DNA from: Mastigamoeba balamuthi
Taxonomy: Eukaryota > Evosea > Mastigamoebida > Mastigamoebidae
Assembly (NCBI GenBank): GCA_902651635.1
Contig: CACRSC010001923.1
Location: 304,615-363,911 of the forward strand
Reading direction: 5' to 3'
DNA length: 59,297 bases
Shown: positions 1 through 9,714 of the stretch, one piece after another
Layout of the letters: each line of letters begins with the position of its first letter
Position numbering within the stretch: position 1 is the stretch's first letter
The notes under the pieces: generated by a model
What the model saw: the letters and a program-made list of their open reading frames with translations, nothing else
Databases searched by the model: none
What the model was told of the DNA's origin: nothing
Translations under genes and position numbers: made by a program

Positions 1-2
1 TC

Positions 3-329
3 GAGGGCAGTCCAACAGCATGCTCAGAGCTTCCGTCTGACTTTCTACGCTATCTCGAGGTCATTGATGTCTCTAAGGCAGCTACAGGTGGCACAAAGAG
101 TGGCCAGGATTGCATTGTTGTTCGAGCAATAAAGCAGCCTGATAGGAGTATCCCCCTGCTGCCCTTCCCATATGAGAGTGATGAGAAAACGTGCAACGAA
201 TCACTTCCACTTGATGATGTGTTCAGGTGCGTTGCTGTCCTTCCTGAGTGGAAGGGAAGGACCGCAGGCATTGACTGGGACAGTTTGCTGATCATTCCGA
301 GCTGCTTCATCACCACAAGCCCCTATTAA
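3..329 (+). CDS. C-terminal part of an unidentified protein, cut by the window edge
   Basis: An open frame with no start codon enters from the left edge and runs 108 codons to a TAA at 327-329. The peptide has ordinary composition (it contains DSLLIIPSCF near its end) and no low-complexity stretch, so it is probably the last exon of a gene that begins outside the window. I do not recognise a family. The frame has no stop over 327 bases and is followed by an AT-rich spacer, which fits a 3' end. No intron can be assigned inside it. Confidence 0.5.
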   Translation, partial: EGSPTACSELPSDFLRYLEVIDVSKAATGGTKSGQDCIVVRAIKQPDRSIPLLPFPYESDEKTCNESLPLDDVFRCVAVLPEWKGRTAGIDWDSLLIIPSCFITTSPY

Positions 330-509
330 GTAATAACAGGACTGCTCGTTTCTCACTTTGCTGACCTCCTCCACCTGTTTTGCCATTCTTTCTCTTTAGA
401 TATGCACAGCTTTTTTCAATACACGGATTTGGCATGAAACTATAAGAAAGACGACATTTGAGACAAATTTGCAAGAAAAACTCGTAATTCTGTCAAATTT
501 TCTGGTGCT

Positions 510-910
510 GTGTTAAGCAGTGTGCAAGATGAGTTCAGCAGGTCGACCAACCCCGCCCAAAGCGTCGCTGCCTCTCAAACGGCCGACGACGCGGCCGACC
601 GCGAGCTCGCGCTGGCTCGAGGGCCACGCGACGTCGCCGCTGACGGGGAGCCCATGGGGGACGCGCCGCTTCCACGCAGCACTCTCAGGGCGGCAATCGA
701 GACCTTCAGGAAGGGCTTCCTGCGCGGCGGCAGCGTTGGCACAGGCACAGGTCCTCAGGACCGCTGATCGGAGGCAAACGCTTCCTGGCTGCGTGGGAAG
801 CGGCGATTGAGTTGCTGTGCAGACACAACAGACTGCCAGTGGCTGCCTTCGCAGTTCGCACGCGAGATGCCTCCGTTGTTCAGGGGATCGTTGGCAGGGA
901 TGTTAGCTGT
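510..910 (+). pseudogene. Decayed coiled-coil gene fragment, copy A
   Basis: Around 560-620 the plus strand encodes AQSVAASQTADDAADRELAL. This resembles a stretch read on the minus strand at about 6130-6050 (AQRVAAS, a stop, then EANDAANHKLEL). After 767 the likely frame changes by one and continues with FLAAWEAAIELLCRHN near 790-835, a sequence echoed at 6299-6345. The frame change and missing ends argue for a relic rather than a gene. The original protein would have been Ala/Glu-rich and helical; its function is unknown. Confidence 0.4.
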
Positions 911-959
911 CGCTTGTCCTCCTTCGCCTGGGGCGCCTGCTGGGCCACCTGTGCAGCAG

Positions 960-1217
960 GTCTGCGTCCTCAATCATGGGCGCCGGTGTGCTTTTTGTCG
1001 TGGTCCCCCGAGGCGACCATAGGGGCTGTCCCGGGGAGACTGAGCGGGCTCCTGTTGCTCCCCTGGGGAAGACCATGCCAAAAACGTGCAAACAGAGGAA
1101 GCCGAGGCCCGTGGTGCTGGCCGTAGCGATCTTGGACCCCGTGGGCTGCCCCAGGACAGTTGAACGGCCACGGCCGCATTCTACAGAAATCAGGAGCCAA
1201 ACGTACCACGGTACCAC
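960..1217 (-). pseudogene. Relic of the TMX-like thioredoxin gene (transmembrane exon)
   Basis: DNA at 1081-1260 aligns with 6885-7065, the intron-exon border and transmembrane exon of the intact gene at 6566-7991, in the same orientation. Read on the minus strand it begins WYVWLL, as the intact exon does, but then needs a frame change to continue as AVAVQLSWGSP. The long glutamine-rich repeat tail and the thioredoxin exons are missing. The neighbouring 776-835 block also matches 6301-6345, so the whole 780-1260 interval is a collinear, shrunken copy of 6300-7065. Confidence 0.55.
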
Positions 1218-1260
1218 GAGCTGCAGTCAGTGTTCACGTCACGCAGTTGATTTCGCAGCA

Positions 1261-2014
1261 CTTGCCTGCAGTCCAGTGAGCATGTGGCCGTGCGCCAGCC
1301 TGAGCGCGCTGCAGGGCAAGATGTGAGGGCGGGAGCCGGGGGAGCGTCGCTGCGATGTCCGGGGCACTTAGGGCCTGCCTGCTTGTATGGAGACCACCAC
1401 CCACGCCTGTAATACGACCACCACCCTCTGTCCGCTCCGGCCCAACGCCACTGTCGCCTTCTGTCTCCCCCTGTTCGCTCCTCTTACTGGGAGTGCCTTC
1501 CTCTTCCAGCACTCCTTCCCCCCGTGGGGATCCAATCAGCAGTGGCAGCAGTGCCGCAGGCCAATCCCTGCTCGCCTCCTTCCTGCCAATTGGCGTCGAA
1601 ACAGATGCAGTGGAACATCGTTTCTGTTGCCCTGCCACCACCACGAGTGGGCACACCCTAAGAGCAGTGAAAGTAGAAAAATGAAAAACGAATTACAATG
1701 AATAGAAACCTAACAGGAAAGTAAGAAACTAGGTTTGTCAATAGAAGAAACACTTTTTTTATTCTTTCTTTGTTTCTCTATTTCGTCTTCCTCCTCTTGG
1801 AATCAGGAGAAGAGGGATCCTGCTTCTCTTCCTTGTCATTCTCCTACCACCTCTTCTAGTCTGAGGGGCCTTTTTCATCCAGGACACGGTTCAACATCAT
1901 CTCCCTCTGGGAGACTTGATGCCCTGCTCGGCCTTCTCGTCACTAAATAAAAAATATTTGGTCATCACTGTGTTTTATATGCTGAAGCACTAAATAAGCA
2001 CATATGGCACTGAA
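1261..2014. other. No gene recognised
   Basis: The left half is CT-rich and open in several frames on both strands without any recognisable domain. The right half, from about 1680, becomes AT-rich. I see no convincing exon, RNA gene or transposon end. Confidence 0.4.
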
Positions 2015-2040
2015 ATTCAGCACTAGATTTAGTGCTGAAT
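2015..2040. repeat. Perfect 11-bp inverted repeat (hairpin)
   Basis: ATTCAGCACTA, a 4-base spacer GATT, then TAGTGCTGAAT form a perfect stem. The arm motif recurs imperfectly nearby (AAGCACTAAA at 1986-1995, TTAGTGCTATTTTAGTGC just after the stem). It lies in AT-rich spacer and may be the tip of a small mobile element, but no second end was found. Confidence 0.6.
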
Positions 2041-2896
2041 TAGTGCTATTTTAGTGCAAAATTATATCATCGCATATTGCGCATGTAGCATATGAATAAA
2101 ACGAATATAGCGATTAAATAGCTAAAAACAACTTTATCATGAGATGCAATAAAATATCTATAAATTCACTCAAATTCATTGAAATTGATTTTAACTCGTT
2201 TATTTTTAACAGTGCCTCTTCTGTTATGCAGAGAGGCGCTGCACATCCTCAGGAGCCATCTGTTGGAGATGCTCAACATCTGTCCAGTCGATGTTCTGAT
2301 CGTCTGGCTCCTGCTGCTCCTGCTGCTCCTGCTCACTAGCAGGGGTCTCAGGGGCCCCATTCTGCAATATAATTGAGTTTAACAAAGGAAGTGATCAGTG
2401 AAAGGGGAAGAAGGGAGAGGGCATACCTTAACTGCAGCAGCCATCTTGGCTGCTGCATCTGCCTTCCGTGCTGGACAGGGTTCGTGATCAGGTCGAGGGC
2501 GAGCGGGGGGGGCAGGAGAGGGGGAAAAAACCTCGATATTTGGCAGATACCAAATAATTGTGTGCCAAAACCTCAAACGTTGGGAAAGCACATCAAGCAT
2601 GTTGTGGCACATAGTGAAGACTTGCAAAGTGGTGCATAGCAAATGGTAGAACTATGCACCACTATGCATTCTGCTATGTGCTGCTATGCATAAAGTTCTG
2701 CTACAGTGTGCAGTGGACACTCTGCAGTTTGGCACAGCTACCACACTGAAAGGGAACAGTCTTCCAAGCAACTCGATGAATGTGGAGAACCTTCATACAA
2801 CTTGGGTTAAGCTTCTGTACATCATGGGAAACGGTTCTTCCAGTCGAATTCTTGCAGGCACCTTGAGCACCAGAACACTGACTGTTCCATTCTGTC
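2041..2896. other. AT-rich spacer with a CTATGCA repeat patch
   Basis: No gene recognised. At 2648-2694 the motif CTATGCA occurs repeatedly (CACTATGCA, GCTATGTG, GCTATGCA). It resembles a CpG-depleted version of the CGCTACGCA cluster at 58670-58935. Confidence 0.4.
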
Positions 2897-3757
2897 TTAC
2901 TGCCGAGCCATGAACAGACTTTCTGACCATTTCCTGTCTTCATATGGAAGGAGCCAAACTGCAATTGCTTCTTCTACAAGGGGTAGACTGTTGTAGTACA
3001 GGTACTTGTACCATGTCACCTTCTTGGGCTCAGAGACAACGGAGTTGGCTGCCGTCAAGTGCTGCATGTCATTTGTGCTCCTGCCCTGCTGAACATCTGC
3101 TAGACTGTGCAGAGTACTGGCCGTATGCATCCAGGTTCCATAAAGCTCTGGATTGCACGTGTTCCTCGATGCTGTCTTTGTGATGACACCCTGTATGAAC
3201 TCCAGGGTCTGGGCACAAACAACTGGCAGGGGTCCAAACCTGTTTATGTTGTTGGAAAAGTGGCAAGAAAGGTGGTTGTAGTATAAGAGCCTGTAAGGGC
3301 CATACTCTGAATGTCTTCTCCTCTCTGTGCCATCATTCTCTGCTTTCTCTGGACAGATTTTCTGCAGTTTCTTCAGCTGTTTCTTTTCCATGATGTCCAA
3401 CAGCACCTTCCACCACTTGACTGAGATGGTTCCACTCATCAGCAGTGAGTACACTCTTCCTGTGAGGTGCATTTTCTCCGGCTACTCATATGAGACCAGT
3501 TCTCACAGCAGTATCAGGGTTACAGCAGCGAAGTTGAAGTACTTATAGCACCTTTATTACTTAAAGACTGCGACTGGGGGCCATACATAAACCCAACACA
3601 TTCCACGTTCTCCACACAGCATTCTAACACCAATGTGAGACAGAATCAGGAACTCTGGCAGAAGATCAGCTCTGGCTTCGTGCATATCATTTGGCAGTTC
3701 ATACAGCTTCCCCACCAACAGCTGGGTCATGGAAAGCCCTGCACAATTCTGTATCAT
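2897..3757 (-). pseudogene. Possible cut-and-paste transposase remnant
   Basis: The largest frame, 3472-2897 (191 codons), includes an INRFGPLP segment followed by a Glu-containing FIQGVI and an Arg/Asn-rich stretch. That order loosely resembles the region before the C-terminus of CACTA/Plavaka-type transposases (…fGP……E..nG…). A second frame at 3757-3557 begins MIQNCAGLSMTQLLVGKL. Stops separate the two. The family assignment is weak and rests on motif order only; the segment could equally be an unrelated decayed gene. No terminal inverted repeats were found around it. Confidence 0.3.
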
Positions 3758-4679
3758 GTTCAGGATCTTAATGAGTCAAACAGAAAAACATAGTGTTTTC
3801 TGGTGCATCTCAGTTTTGACGAGCCAGAGGAGTTGCTGTAGTGCAGAGACTGAAGTGTGTTGAAGGGCCTGGGATCAGGAAGGAGTGTGCAAAGAAAGTG
3901 CAAGTTAACAAGAAGTGCAGAAACAGGTGCTCACAGCCGGAAAAGCAAATTTGCCTGCTCTAATTACTGTGAAATGAGGATTTATTGACCATAGCAAAAA
4001 TTGGACAAGGCCAAAAACTGAGTGTTGGCAGGGGTTGAGACAGGATGAAAGTCGAACAGACGGAGAGGGCTGCTCAGAGGCCGGGGTGCAGTGTGGCTTC
4101 CCTCTGGGGTCAACAGGCAAAAGAGCGCCAGATAAGGTACCTTGTCCGACATAAATCCTGTCTGAATGTGCGAAAATCAGCCGCTTCTGAATGATATCCA
4201 TGTCACAGTAGGTGTGGTGCTACCTTGAGGTCCTTCGCCCCTACCCTGGGCTTGCTGGAAAGGAGTGCTCATGATGCCCACAAAACCACAAAATTAGGCA
4301 AATTAAGGCCAAGTTTCCGGGAAAATTGAACTTAATTACAGCCCGGAAGAAAAAATATCAACTCCGCAGAGATTCACGTGAAGATGGCCCGGTACCGCCC
4401 TTAGGGGACTTGATCCTATTCAAGGGACCCGCGAATTGCGCGCGTCCAGATGCCTGATTCTAAAAACGACGCCGCTCATCAAATATCTCTCGATGACATC
4501 AGAGGATATATATCCGACGGTCGCTGAGTGCCTGGCGGACCCGTGGTTGCAGTCTGCACAGCCGATGATGGAGCTCTAAACCGCTCACTGTTTCCAACGT
4601 AAACTAGTCCAACAGGAATCTTATGGCCCCCACGACTAAACACCAGGGACGCAAAAAGATTGAAAATGACAGAGGGAAA
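3758..4679. other. No gene recognised
   Basis: Mixed-composition spacer. Near 4480-4515 it contains AAATATCTCTC followed by GATATATATCC, which resembles the sequence immediately before the start codon at 5115 (AAATATCTCTCAATGG). It may be a duplicated promoter fragment. Confidence 0.3.
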
Positions 4680-4739
4680 TTGTGACGCGAAGATATTTCG
4701 GCAGAAATCTGCTCTTGCGCGTCGCAACGTCGGTTTCAC

Positions 4740-4948
4740 GAGTTGAGTCATCAGGCCGTAGATTTTCCAGCACTAGGCTGTGCAACGCGAGGCCGAGCAG
4801 GTCGAGACCCGCCTACTGGCCGCGGACTGTGAGCCGCTTCCTGGCGGAGAACAACATCGGGTGCATGGTGCGCGGGCACCAACTGCAGAAGATGGGCTAC
4901 ATGGAAAACTGCTTATCCCGCCAGAGAGATCAATATGTTGTGAACTAG
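4740..4948 (+). pseudogene. Decayed coiled-coil gene fragment, copy C
   Basis: The plus strand reads AVQREAEQVETRLLA from about 4775, nearly identical to the minus-strand reading AVQ, a stop, then EAEQVETRPAQ near 6150. Downstream the frame loses its helical character. This is a third piece of the same coiled-coil gene seen at 510-910 and 5709-6240, in opposite orientation to the latter. Confidence 0.4.
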
Positions 4949-5114
4949 TTTGGGGGCTCTCTGAGATCAGAGCAATAAAAGTTCTGTGTTTCTAGGTGCA
5001 GGGAGAGCGACGTCATTCGCCGGGGCGGGAGTCAATTGATCGGAGGAATCCTGACGCAGGATTTTCCGCTGACGTCCTTGCTCTCGCAGATTTATCCGTA
5101 ACAAATATCTCTCA

Positions 5115-5513
5115 ATGGCATCGTTTGAGATATTTTGTGGGCTATTGTCAATTGCAAGTATGGAGACAGAGAGGCCCAAGGACCAGACCCGCGAGCGCGT
5201 TATCTGGGTGCTGTGCCCGGGAGCTAATGATGTGGAGGTCACCGTCGGCGACAAGGTGCTGAGCGGCTGCGGCAGCGACCTCAAGCGGCGCATCAAAGAG
5301 CAGCTCCGCATCCCGTACTTCGAGGGCGACTTCTTCCTCGACCTGCCCGCGGACCCAAAGCTCGGAGCCTTCTTCGCCACGGGCACGCGCGCGCTCAACC
5401 CCAAGATGCGGCTCGGCACGGTCTTCTTTGTCCTCCTCGGCGACGGGTCCATCGAGGTCCGTGTGAGGCCTGGCGCTGTGCCTCATGCGGCCCAGCAGCC
5501 AGGTTGGCCTTGA
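5115..5513 (+). CDS. Small single-exon protein, possibly with a ubiquitin-like fold
   Basis: An uninterrupted frame from ATG 5115 to the stop at 5511-5513 encodes 132 residues; a second ATG at 5160 would give 117. Codon use is strongly GC-rich, as in the firm genes here. After about residue 28 the hydrophobic pattern (VIWVLCPG, DVEVTVGD, LKRRIKEQLRIP, GTVFFVLLGDG, IEVRVR) suggests strand-strand-helix-strand, as in beta-grasp ubiquitin-like domains. That is an inference from pattern only; no named family is recognised. GAG followed by GTCCGT near 5457 resembles donors used in other genes here, so the last dozen residues might be intronic read-through. Confidence 0.55.
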   Translation: MASFEIFCGLLSIASMETERPKDQTRERVIWVLCPGANDVEVTVGDKVLSGCGSDLKRRIKEQLRIPYFEGDFFLDLPADPKLGAFFATGTRALNPKMRLGTVFFVLLGDGSIEVRVRPGAVPHAAQQPGWP

Positions 5514-5708
5514 AAGAAGTGCTCAAAATGGAAGTCACCACCCCATGGTGGTGGGTGTGCCCAATGGTGAAAAAGACTGTTGCTCCAGGATTCGGATTCC
5601 TTGTAGTACGAACTCGTGTGTGATCACGAAGTGAACGGAAGGGAGAATGACAGTTTTGCTACTTAAGCTCAGCATCTTCAACTGAGGCTCTGTGCCGTTT
5701 CCAGCCGC

Positions 5709-6240
5709 TCATTCATCACCATTCTTGTGGCCAATGACACTGGTGTGGCCCAGCAGCTCACTCGTCGCAGCCACAGCCATGAGGTCCTCTTTCATTCTGT
5801 TGGTCTCGAAAGTGGGCACCCATCCCGAGCTCCTCGAGCACAGTGCTGAACTTGAGACTGAGCCTGAGTGCTGGCCTTCTCGAGATCGTACTGTGCCGAG
5901 GCCACCCGGCCAGCAACCAGCACCTTCCTGCTCTCCTGAACCCTGTGGGCCTCGCACCCATCGAGAATACGCTAGAGAGTGGTCTGCCTCGTGCTGCAGC
6001 TGCACGGTGTGGTCGCGGTGCCGCTGCAGTTCTGCCTCAAGCTGACCGACCAACTCCAGCTTGTGGTTGGCTGCGTCATTGGCCTCTTAAGAGGCAGCAA
6101 CTCTCTGGGCGGGGCGGGTCTCGACCTGCTCGGCCTCTCACTGCACAGCCTGGTGCTGGGATACCGCCTCCTCGAGCTCCTCGTGCAGCTGACAGTGCAC
6201 TCAGCAGGCCTCTTCTCTTGCTCGGGTGTGTACGTGGCCA
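5709..6240 (-). pseudogene. Decayed coiled-coil gene, copy B
   Basis: On the minus strand from about 6190 downward a heptad-rich peptide can be read (LHEELEEAVSQHQAVQ, then EAEQVETRPAQRVAAS, then LVGQLEAELQRHRDHTVQLQ), but it is interrupted by TGA and TAA codons. The most C-terminal frame is open from 6053 to 5709. Related fragments at 510-910 and 4740-4948 show this was a repeated gene family. The original would be an alpha-helical coiled-coil protein of unknown role. Confidence 0.5.
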
Positions 6241-6565
6241 CAACCGGTGCCCACGCTCCATCAGCATCAATGGCAGTGAGGTGTCAGTGGCCACTAGATA
6301 GGATGCTGGCTGCGCGGGAAGAGGCAGTTGGGTCGCTGTGCAGACACAACAAACGATGGACAAGCCCGCAGATGCTCCTTGCGCTGGCGAGTCTCAACTC
6401 GCTGCCCTTGTTGTTTGGCGCTTTGCTATTTGGGCTGGTGATGGGGGCCGGTGGCAGTGAAGCTCAGATGCCTCAGCTGTCCGGGGTCTGTTCGTCAGTG
6501 GAGTTCCGCTGCCTGACCCCGTTCTTCTTGGCCACATCTGGCTGCGGGACCTCGTCCTTGGGCTT

Positions 6566-7991
6566 CTACTGGGCCACAGAGGGAGGAGGCTGCGTGGCGC
6601 CCTGGGAGTTTTGCTGGGCCACAGCGGGGGGAGGCTGCGTGGCGCTCTGGGAGTTCTGCGGGGCCACAGCGGGAGGAGGCTGCGTGGCGCTCTGGGAGTT
6701 CTGCGGGGCCACAGCGGGAGGAGGCTGCGTGGCGCCCTGGGAGTTCTGCGGGGCCACAGCAGCAGCAGTCTGCGTGGCGCCCTGGGAGTTCTGCTGGGCC
6801 ACAGCGGCAGAAGTCTGCGCGGGCGTTGCTGTATTCCCCTTCTTCTGCACGGCCCGAGGCGGCGCCGAGCGGCCGACGATGCAGAAGACGGACGAGCAGA
6901 CGAGGACGAGGCACGTGGAGCAGGCCGTCGCGACAAAGGACCATGTGGGCAGCCCCACGTACGCGGCCACGGCCACGGCCTCGTTGTACAGGAACATCAG
7001 GAGCCACACGTACCACGACATCGCGCGCTGCCGTCGTCGGCCACGTCACTCAGTTGATTCCGCCGGCCCGAAAACAAACAGAAAGAGAGAAAAGAAAGCG
7101 GAGAGCCGGTGGGCTGGGCGGACCTTGAGCAGAGAGAGGGGGCCAGTCCAGGCAGAGGCGGGCTCCACGCTGGCGTAGCCGCCCTCGGCAAAGGCGACGA
7201 GGTCGTCGAGCTCGCGGGGGCCGTCGTAGAAGCGGAGGCGGCCGTCGCGGGCGTGGACGAGCGTCGGGAAGCCCTCGACTCCGAACATGATCTGCACCGC
7301 GGCGTCCTCGCTCGCGTCGCACTCGGCCACCCGCAGCCCCTCCACCCGCCCCGCCAGCTCCCTCCCTGCGGTGCCGTGCGCCGTGCGCACTGACTCAGTG
7401 CCCCCAGAGGCCCTCGGGGAAGCCGTGGGGACGTCGTGGTGGCGGTGGTGGTGTCCAGAGGGCAGACGAGGGGCCCGTGTGTGGGCAAACGCGTCCTGGG
7501 GGGGAGGAGACCTCTGCTGCGCTGTGGCCCCCACTTGTGCGATGCTCTTCATCGATGGGCAGTCCCTCGTGGCCACCCGCTCATGCCCCACAAGCCCGCC
7601 ACGCAGTTGCCGGGCAATTGACAAACTCAAAACAAACGAGCAATTCAGATGCCGCAATTCAAATTCGAACAGGCAAAGAAACTGTCCCCCAAAGCAATCA
7701 AATTCGGAACAGCAGCAGCAGCAGAGGAGAGGGGCCGCCCGAGTCCCTGGCGGGGATGGGGCGGAGAGGACAAAGGGGGGTTGAGGGGAGCGTACAAGTG
7801 GGCTCGAGGCGGCGGCAGTGGCCGCACCAGGGGGCGTAGAGCTTGAGGAACCAGTGGCCCTGCCCCAGCAGCGTCATGTTCCCGTACGCCAGCTGCTCCA
7901 CGCGCCCCTCCTCAGGGGCCTCGGCCGCTGACAGAGCCACAACCGCCAACAACGCCAACAGCGACGCCAGGCACCCGTACCGCCCCACCAT
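6566..7991 (-). CDS. TMX-like transmembrane thioredoxin / PDI-family protein
   Basis: Predicted exons 7991-7796, 7365-7124 and 7027-6566 give 299 residues. The first join gives PTWRELAGR directly after the active site, as expected for a thioredoxin fold. Residues 1-24 form a signal peptide (LLALLAVVALSAA), and the redox site WCGHC is at 55-59, the PDI-type CGHC. GFPTL supplies the conserved cis-proline later in the domain. Exon 3 encodes one or two hydrophobic helices (WYVWLLMFLY, CLVLVCSSVFCIV) and then a tail of five 15-residue repeats. The order signal, thioredoxin, membrane segment, tail matches TMX proteins of the endoplasmic reticulum, which make or exchange disulfides in secretory clients. 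Donors are GTACGC and GTCCGC. It shares a 128-bp divergent promoter with the gene at 8120. Confidence 0.85.
6569..6815 (-). repeat. 45-bp tandem repeat, five copies plus a partial
   Basis: In the C-terminal tail of the TMX-like gene a 45-bp unit encodes PPPAVAPQNSQSATQ and close variants (TSAAVAQQNSQGATQ, TAAAVAPQNSQGATQ, PPPAVAQQNSQGATQ). The array ends seven residues into a sixth copy at the stop. Copies differ mainly at the first three positions and at P/Q and G/S. Because the unit is a multiple of three, other frames are open too, which explains a spurious long plus-strand frame here. Confidence 0.9.
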
Positions 7992-8119
7992 GTTTTTTCT
8001 CTGTTCTGCTGACGAACACCACGACAGAAGATCCGCGTATCTTACCCTGAACTGGATCTCTTTTGAGTGATATAAACACCACAGGAAAGAGTCATTTCGT
8101 GCTTCTGAGATCGCTTGAA
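7992..8119. promoter_or_regulatory. Short divergent promoter region
   Basis: Only 128 bp separate the start codons of the TMX-like gene (minus, 7991) and the PD-(D/E)XK gene (plus, 8120). Both transcripts must start in or near this interval. It contains TGATATAAACA at 8068-8078, a weak TATA-like element about 45 bp before the plus-strand start. Confidence 0.5.
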
Positions 8120-9442
8120 ATGGGCTGCTGCTGCTCTGCAGTGGCCGACGACGACGAGCGCAGGCCCCTGCGCGGCAGGGCCCCGACCGGGGGCGCCCGT
8201 GGCAGCGGCGCCAGCGCTGGCGGCGACCCCGTGGCGGCGCTGGAGGCCCTGCAGCCCGCGCTGGTCGCCCGCGTGCGCTCCCTGCTGCGCTCCTTCGACT
8301 CCCCGGGCGTCTACGACGGCGAGCCCGGCTCCCGCGGCGACCCCGCGCAGTGGGCTGCGTTCCTCGACCGCGTGGCGGCGCTCTACGACGCGCAGCTCGG
8401 CTGCAGGGGCGACGAGAAACGGAGGGCGCGCGGTGTTTTGCGCGACGCAATCGACGCGGACCCGCGGGTGCTCGAGGCCCTCGAGACGGTCGGCTGCACG
8501 CGGGACACCGACGTCGACGTCCTGGCTACCGCCCTGGAGCGCGTGGCCCTCGGCGGCGCCGACGCCGCCGCGCGGGGCGCCGAGCGCCGGGTCGCCAAAC
8601 TCGAGCGTTTCGTCCGCGACGTCGACGACGACAGCTCGCCGTGCGCACGCGCCGTCGCCGAGGGCCTCCGCAGGAAGGGCGCCCCCGAGGGCAGCCTCGC
8701 ACCCGCCCTGGCGCGGATCCGCGCGGAGCGCGTGGCAGCGCTGCAGGCGGCCCGCGAGGAGCACGCGCGTCTCTGCGAGCAGCGCGACGCCGACGAAACG
8801 TACCGGCGGGCGGCGCGTGCGCGCGAGCTGCTGGGCCCCGTGGTGGCGGGCTGGCGCAGGACCGACGTGCAGATCGGGCACGACAACACGGCGCGGGGCG
8901 TGCGCTTCGAGCGGCTGTGCAGGGACGTCGGCGTGCGGGCCGTCTGGCGGCGCCTCGGCCTCCCCGACGCCCGCCTGGCCGTCCGCGCCAACGCCACGTG
9001 GCGGGGCGTCGCAGGCGAGGTCGACTTCGCGCTGCTGGACGCGGCCGACGGCTCCGTGCGGGCGCTGGTCGAGTGCAAGGCGTCGCTCTTCGACGTCAGC
9101 GCCGCCGACGCGCAGTCGGGCCCGCACTTCCGCCGCGCGCAGCGCAAGAGCGCCGTCGTGCTGGCCGAGGACGGCAGCTGCGTGGCGGTGCCCGAGGAGG
9201 CGCCGTGCTACGTGGTGACGGTGATCCCGCCGCACGAGCTGCATCTGGGCTTCGAGACGAAGCTCAGGGAGCCCGTCACGCGCGCGCTGCTCGCCAGGCA
9301 GGCCGGCGCCCCCGACGCCGAGACGCTGGCGCTGGCGAGGGCCAAGGTCGCCGGCAGGCTCTCCCCCGCCGACTGGCTCGACGCCAACGCCGACCGCCTC
9401 ATCGTGTTCCCCTGCTCGGTCGACAGGGCCGCTGCCTCCTGA
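8120..9442 (+). CDS. N-terminally acylated PD-(D/E)XK nuclease-like protein
   Basis: A single exon of 440 residues. I chose ATG 8120 because the protein then starts MGCCCSAV, a typical N-myristoylation site (Gly2) with three adjacent palmitoylatable cysteines; upstream in-frame codons are not ATG. Residues about 40-265 are Ala/Arg-rich and helical. The C-terminal third contains GEVDFALL, an 11-residue gap, then LVECKASL: the Asp…Glu-X-Lys catalytic signature of the PD-(D/E)XK (restriction-endonuclease-like) fold, with a possible upstream Glu in GVRFERL. Eukaryotic members often process or recombine nucleic acids, but a membrane-anchored one would be unusual. The fold is inferred from the motif; lipid anchoring from the N-terminus; nuclease activity is not shown. 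Confidence 0.7.
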   Translation: MGCCCSAVADDDERRPLRGRAPTGGARGSGASAGGDPVAALEALQPALVARVRSLLRSFDSPGVYDGEPGSRGDPAQWAAFLDRVAALYDAQLGCRGDEKRRARGVLRDAIDADPRVLEALETVGCTRDTDVDVLATALERVALGGADAAARGAERRVAKLERFVRDVDDDSSPCARAVAEGLRRKGAPEGSLAPALARIRAERVAALQAAREEHARLCEQRDADETYRRAARARELLGPVVAGWRRTDVQIGHDNTARGVRFERLCRDVGVRAVWRRLGLPDARLAVRANATWRGVAGEVDFALLDAADGSVRALVECKASLFDVSAADAQSGPHFRRAQRKSAVVLAEDGSCVAVPEEAPCYVVTVIPPHELHLGFETKLREPVTRALLARQAGAPDAETLALARAKVAGRLSPADWLDANADRLIVFPCSVDRAAAS

Positions 9443-9714
9443 CGCCCCGAGAGAAACCGTCTCGGCTTGTGGGCTGCTGGGCTACTGGGCTTGTCGACGC
9501 CGCTACATGAATCAGGATCGTGGCTGGTAGACGGGGCTGTGTGCAGGGGACTGACTGCACGACGACCTTACGATATACTATACTGTGTGACAGTTTTATG
9601 GCTGCTCGATCGTGGCAGCGTTCCTTGGCACCGCAATTATCTGGGGCCATCCCGTCCACCAGAGGGGACCGCATCTCCAGAGGCACACACGGCCCCTGTG
9701 GTGGTGATTCGGCC

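Noticed and set aside
1234-1684. Coding frames on both strands (109-140 codons)
   Set aside because: CT-rich low complexity, overlapping on both strands, no domain and no plausible splice partners.
5979-7178. A 399-codon open frame on the plus strand
   Set aside because: It is antisense to the TMX-like gene and the coiled-coil relic. Its length comes from the 45-bp repeat, which is open in several frames, and it has no domain.
8042-9244. A 400-codon minus-strand frame
   Set aside because: Shadow of the PD-(D/E)XK gene; the plus strand has an acylation signal at its ATG and the catalytic motif.
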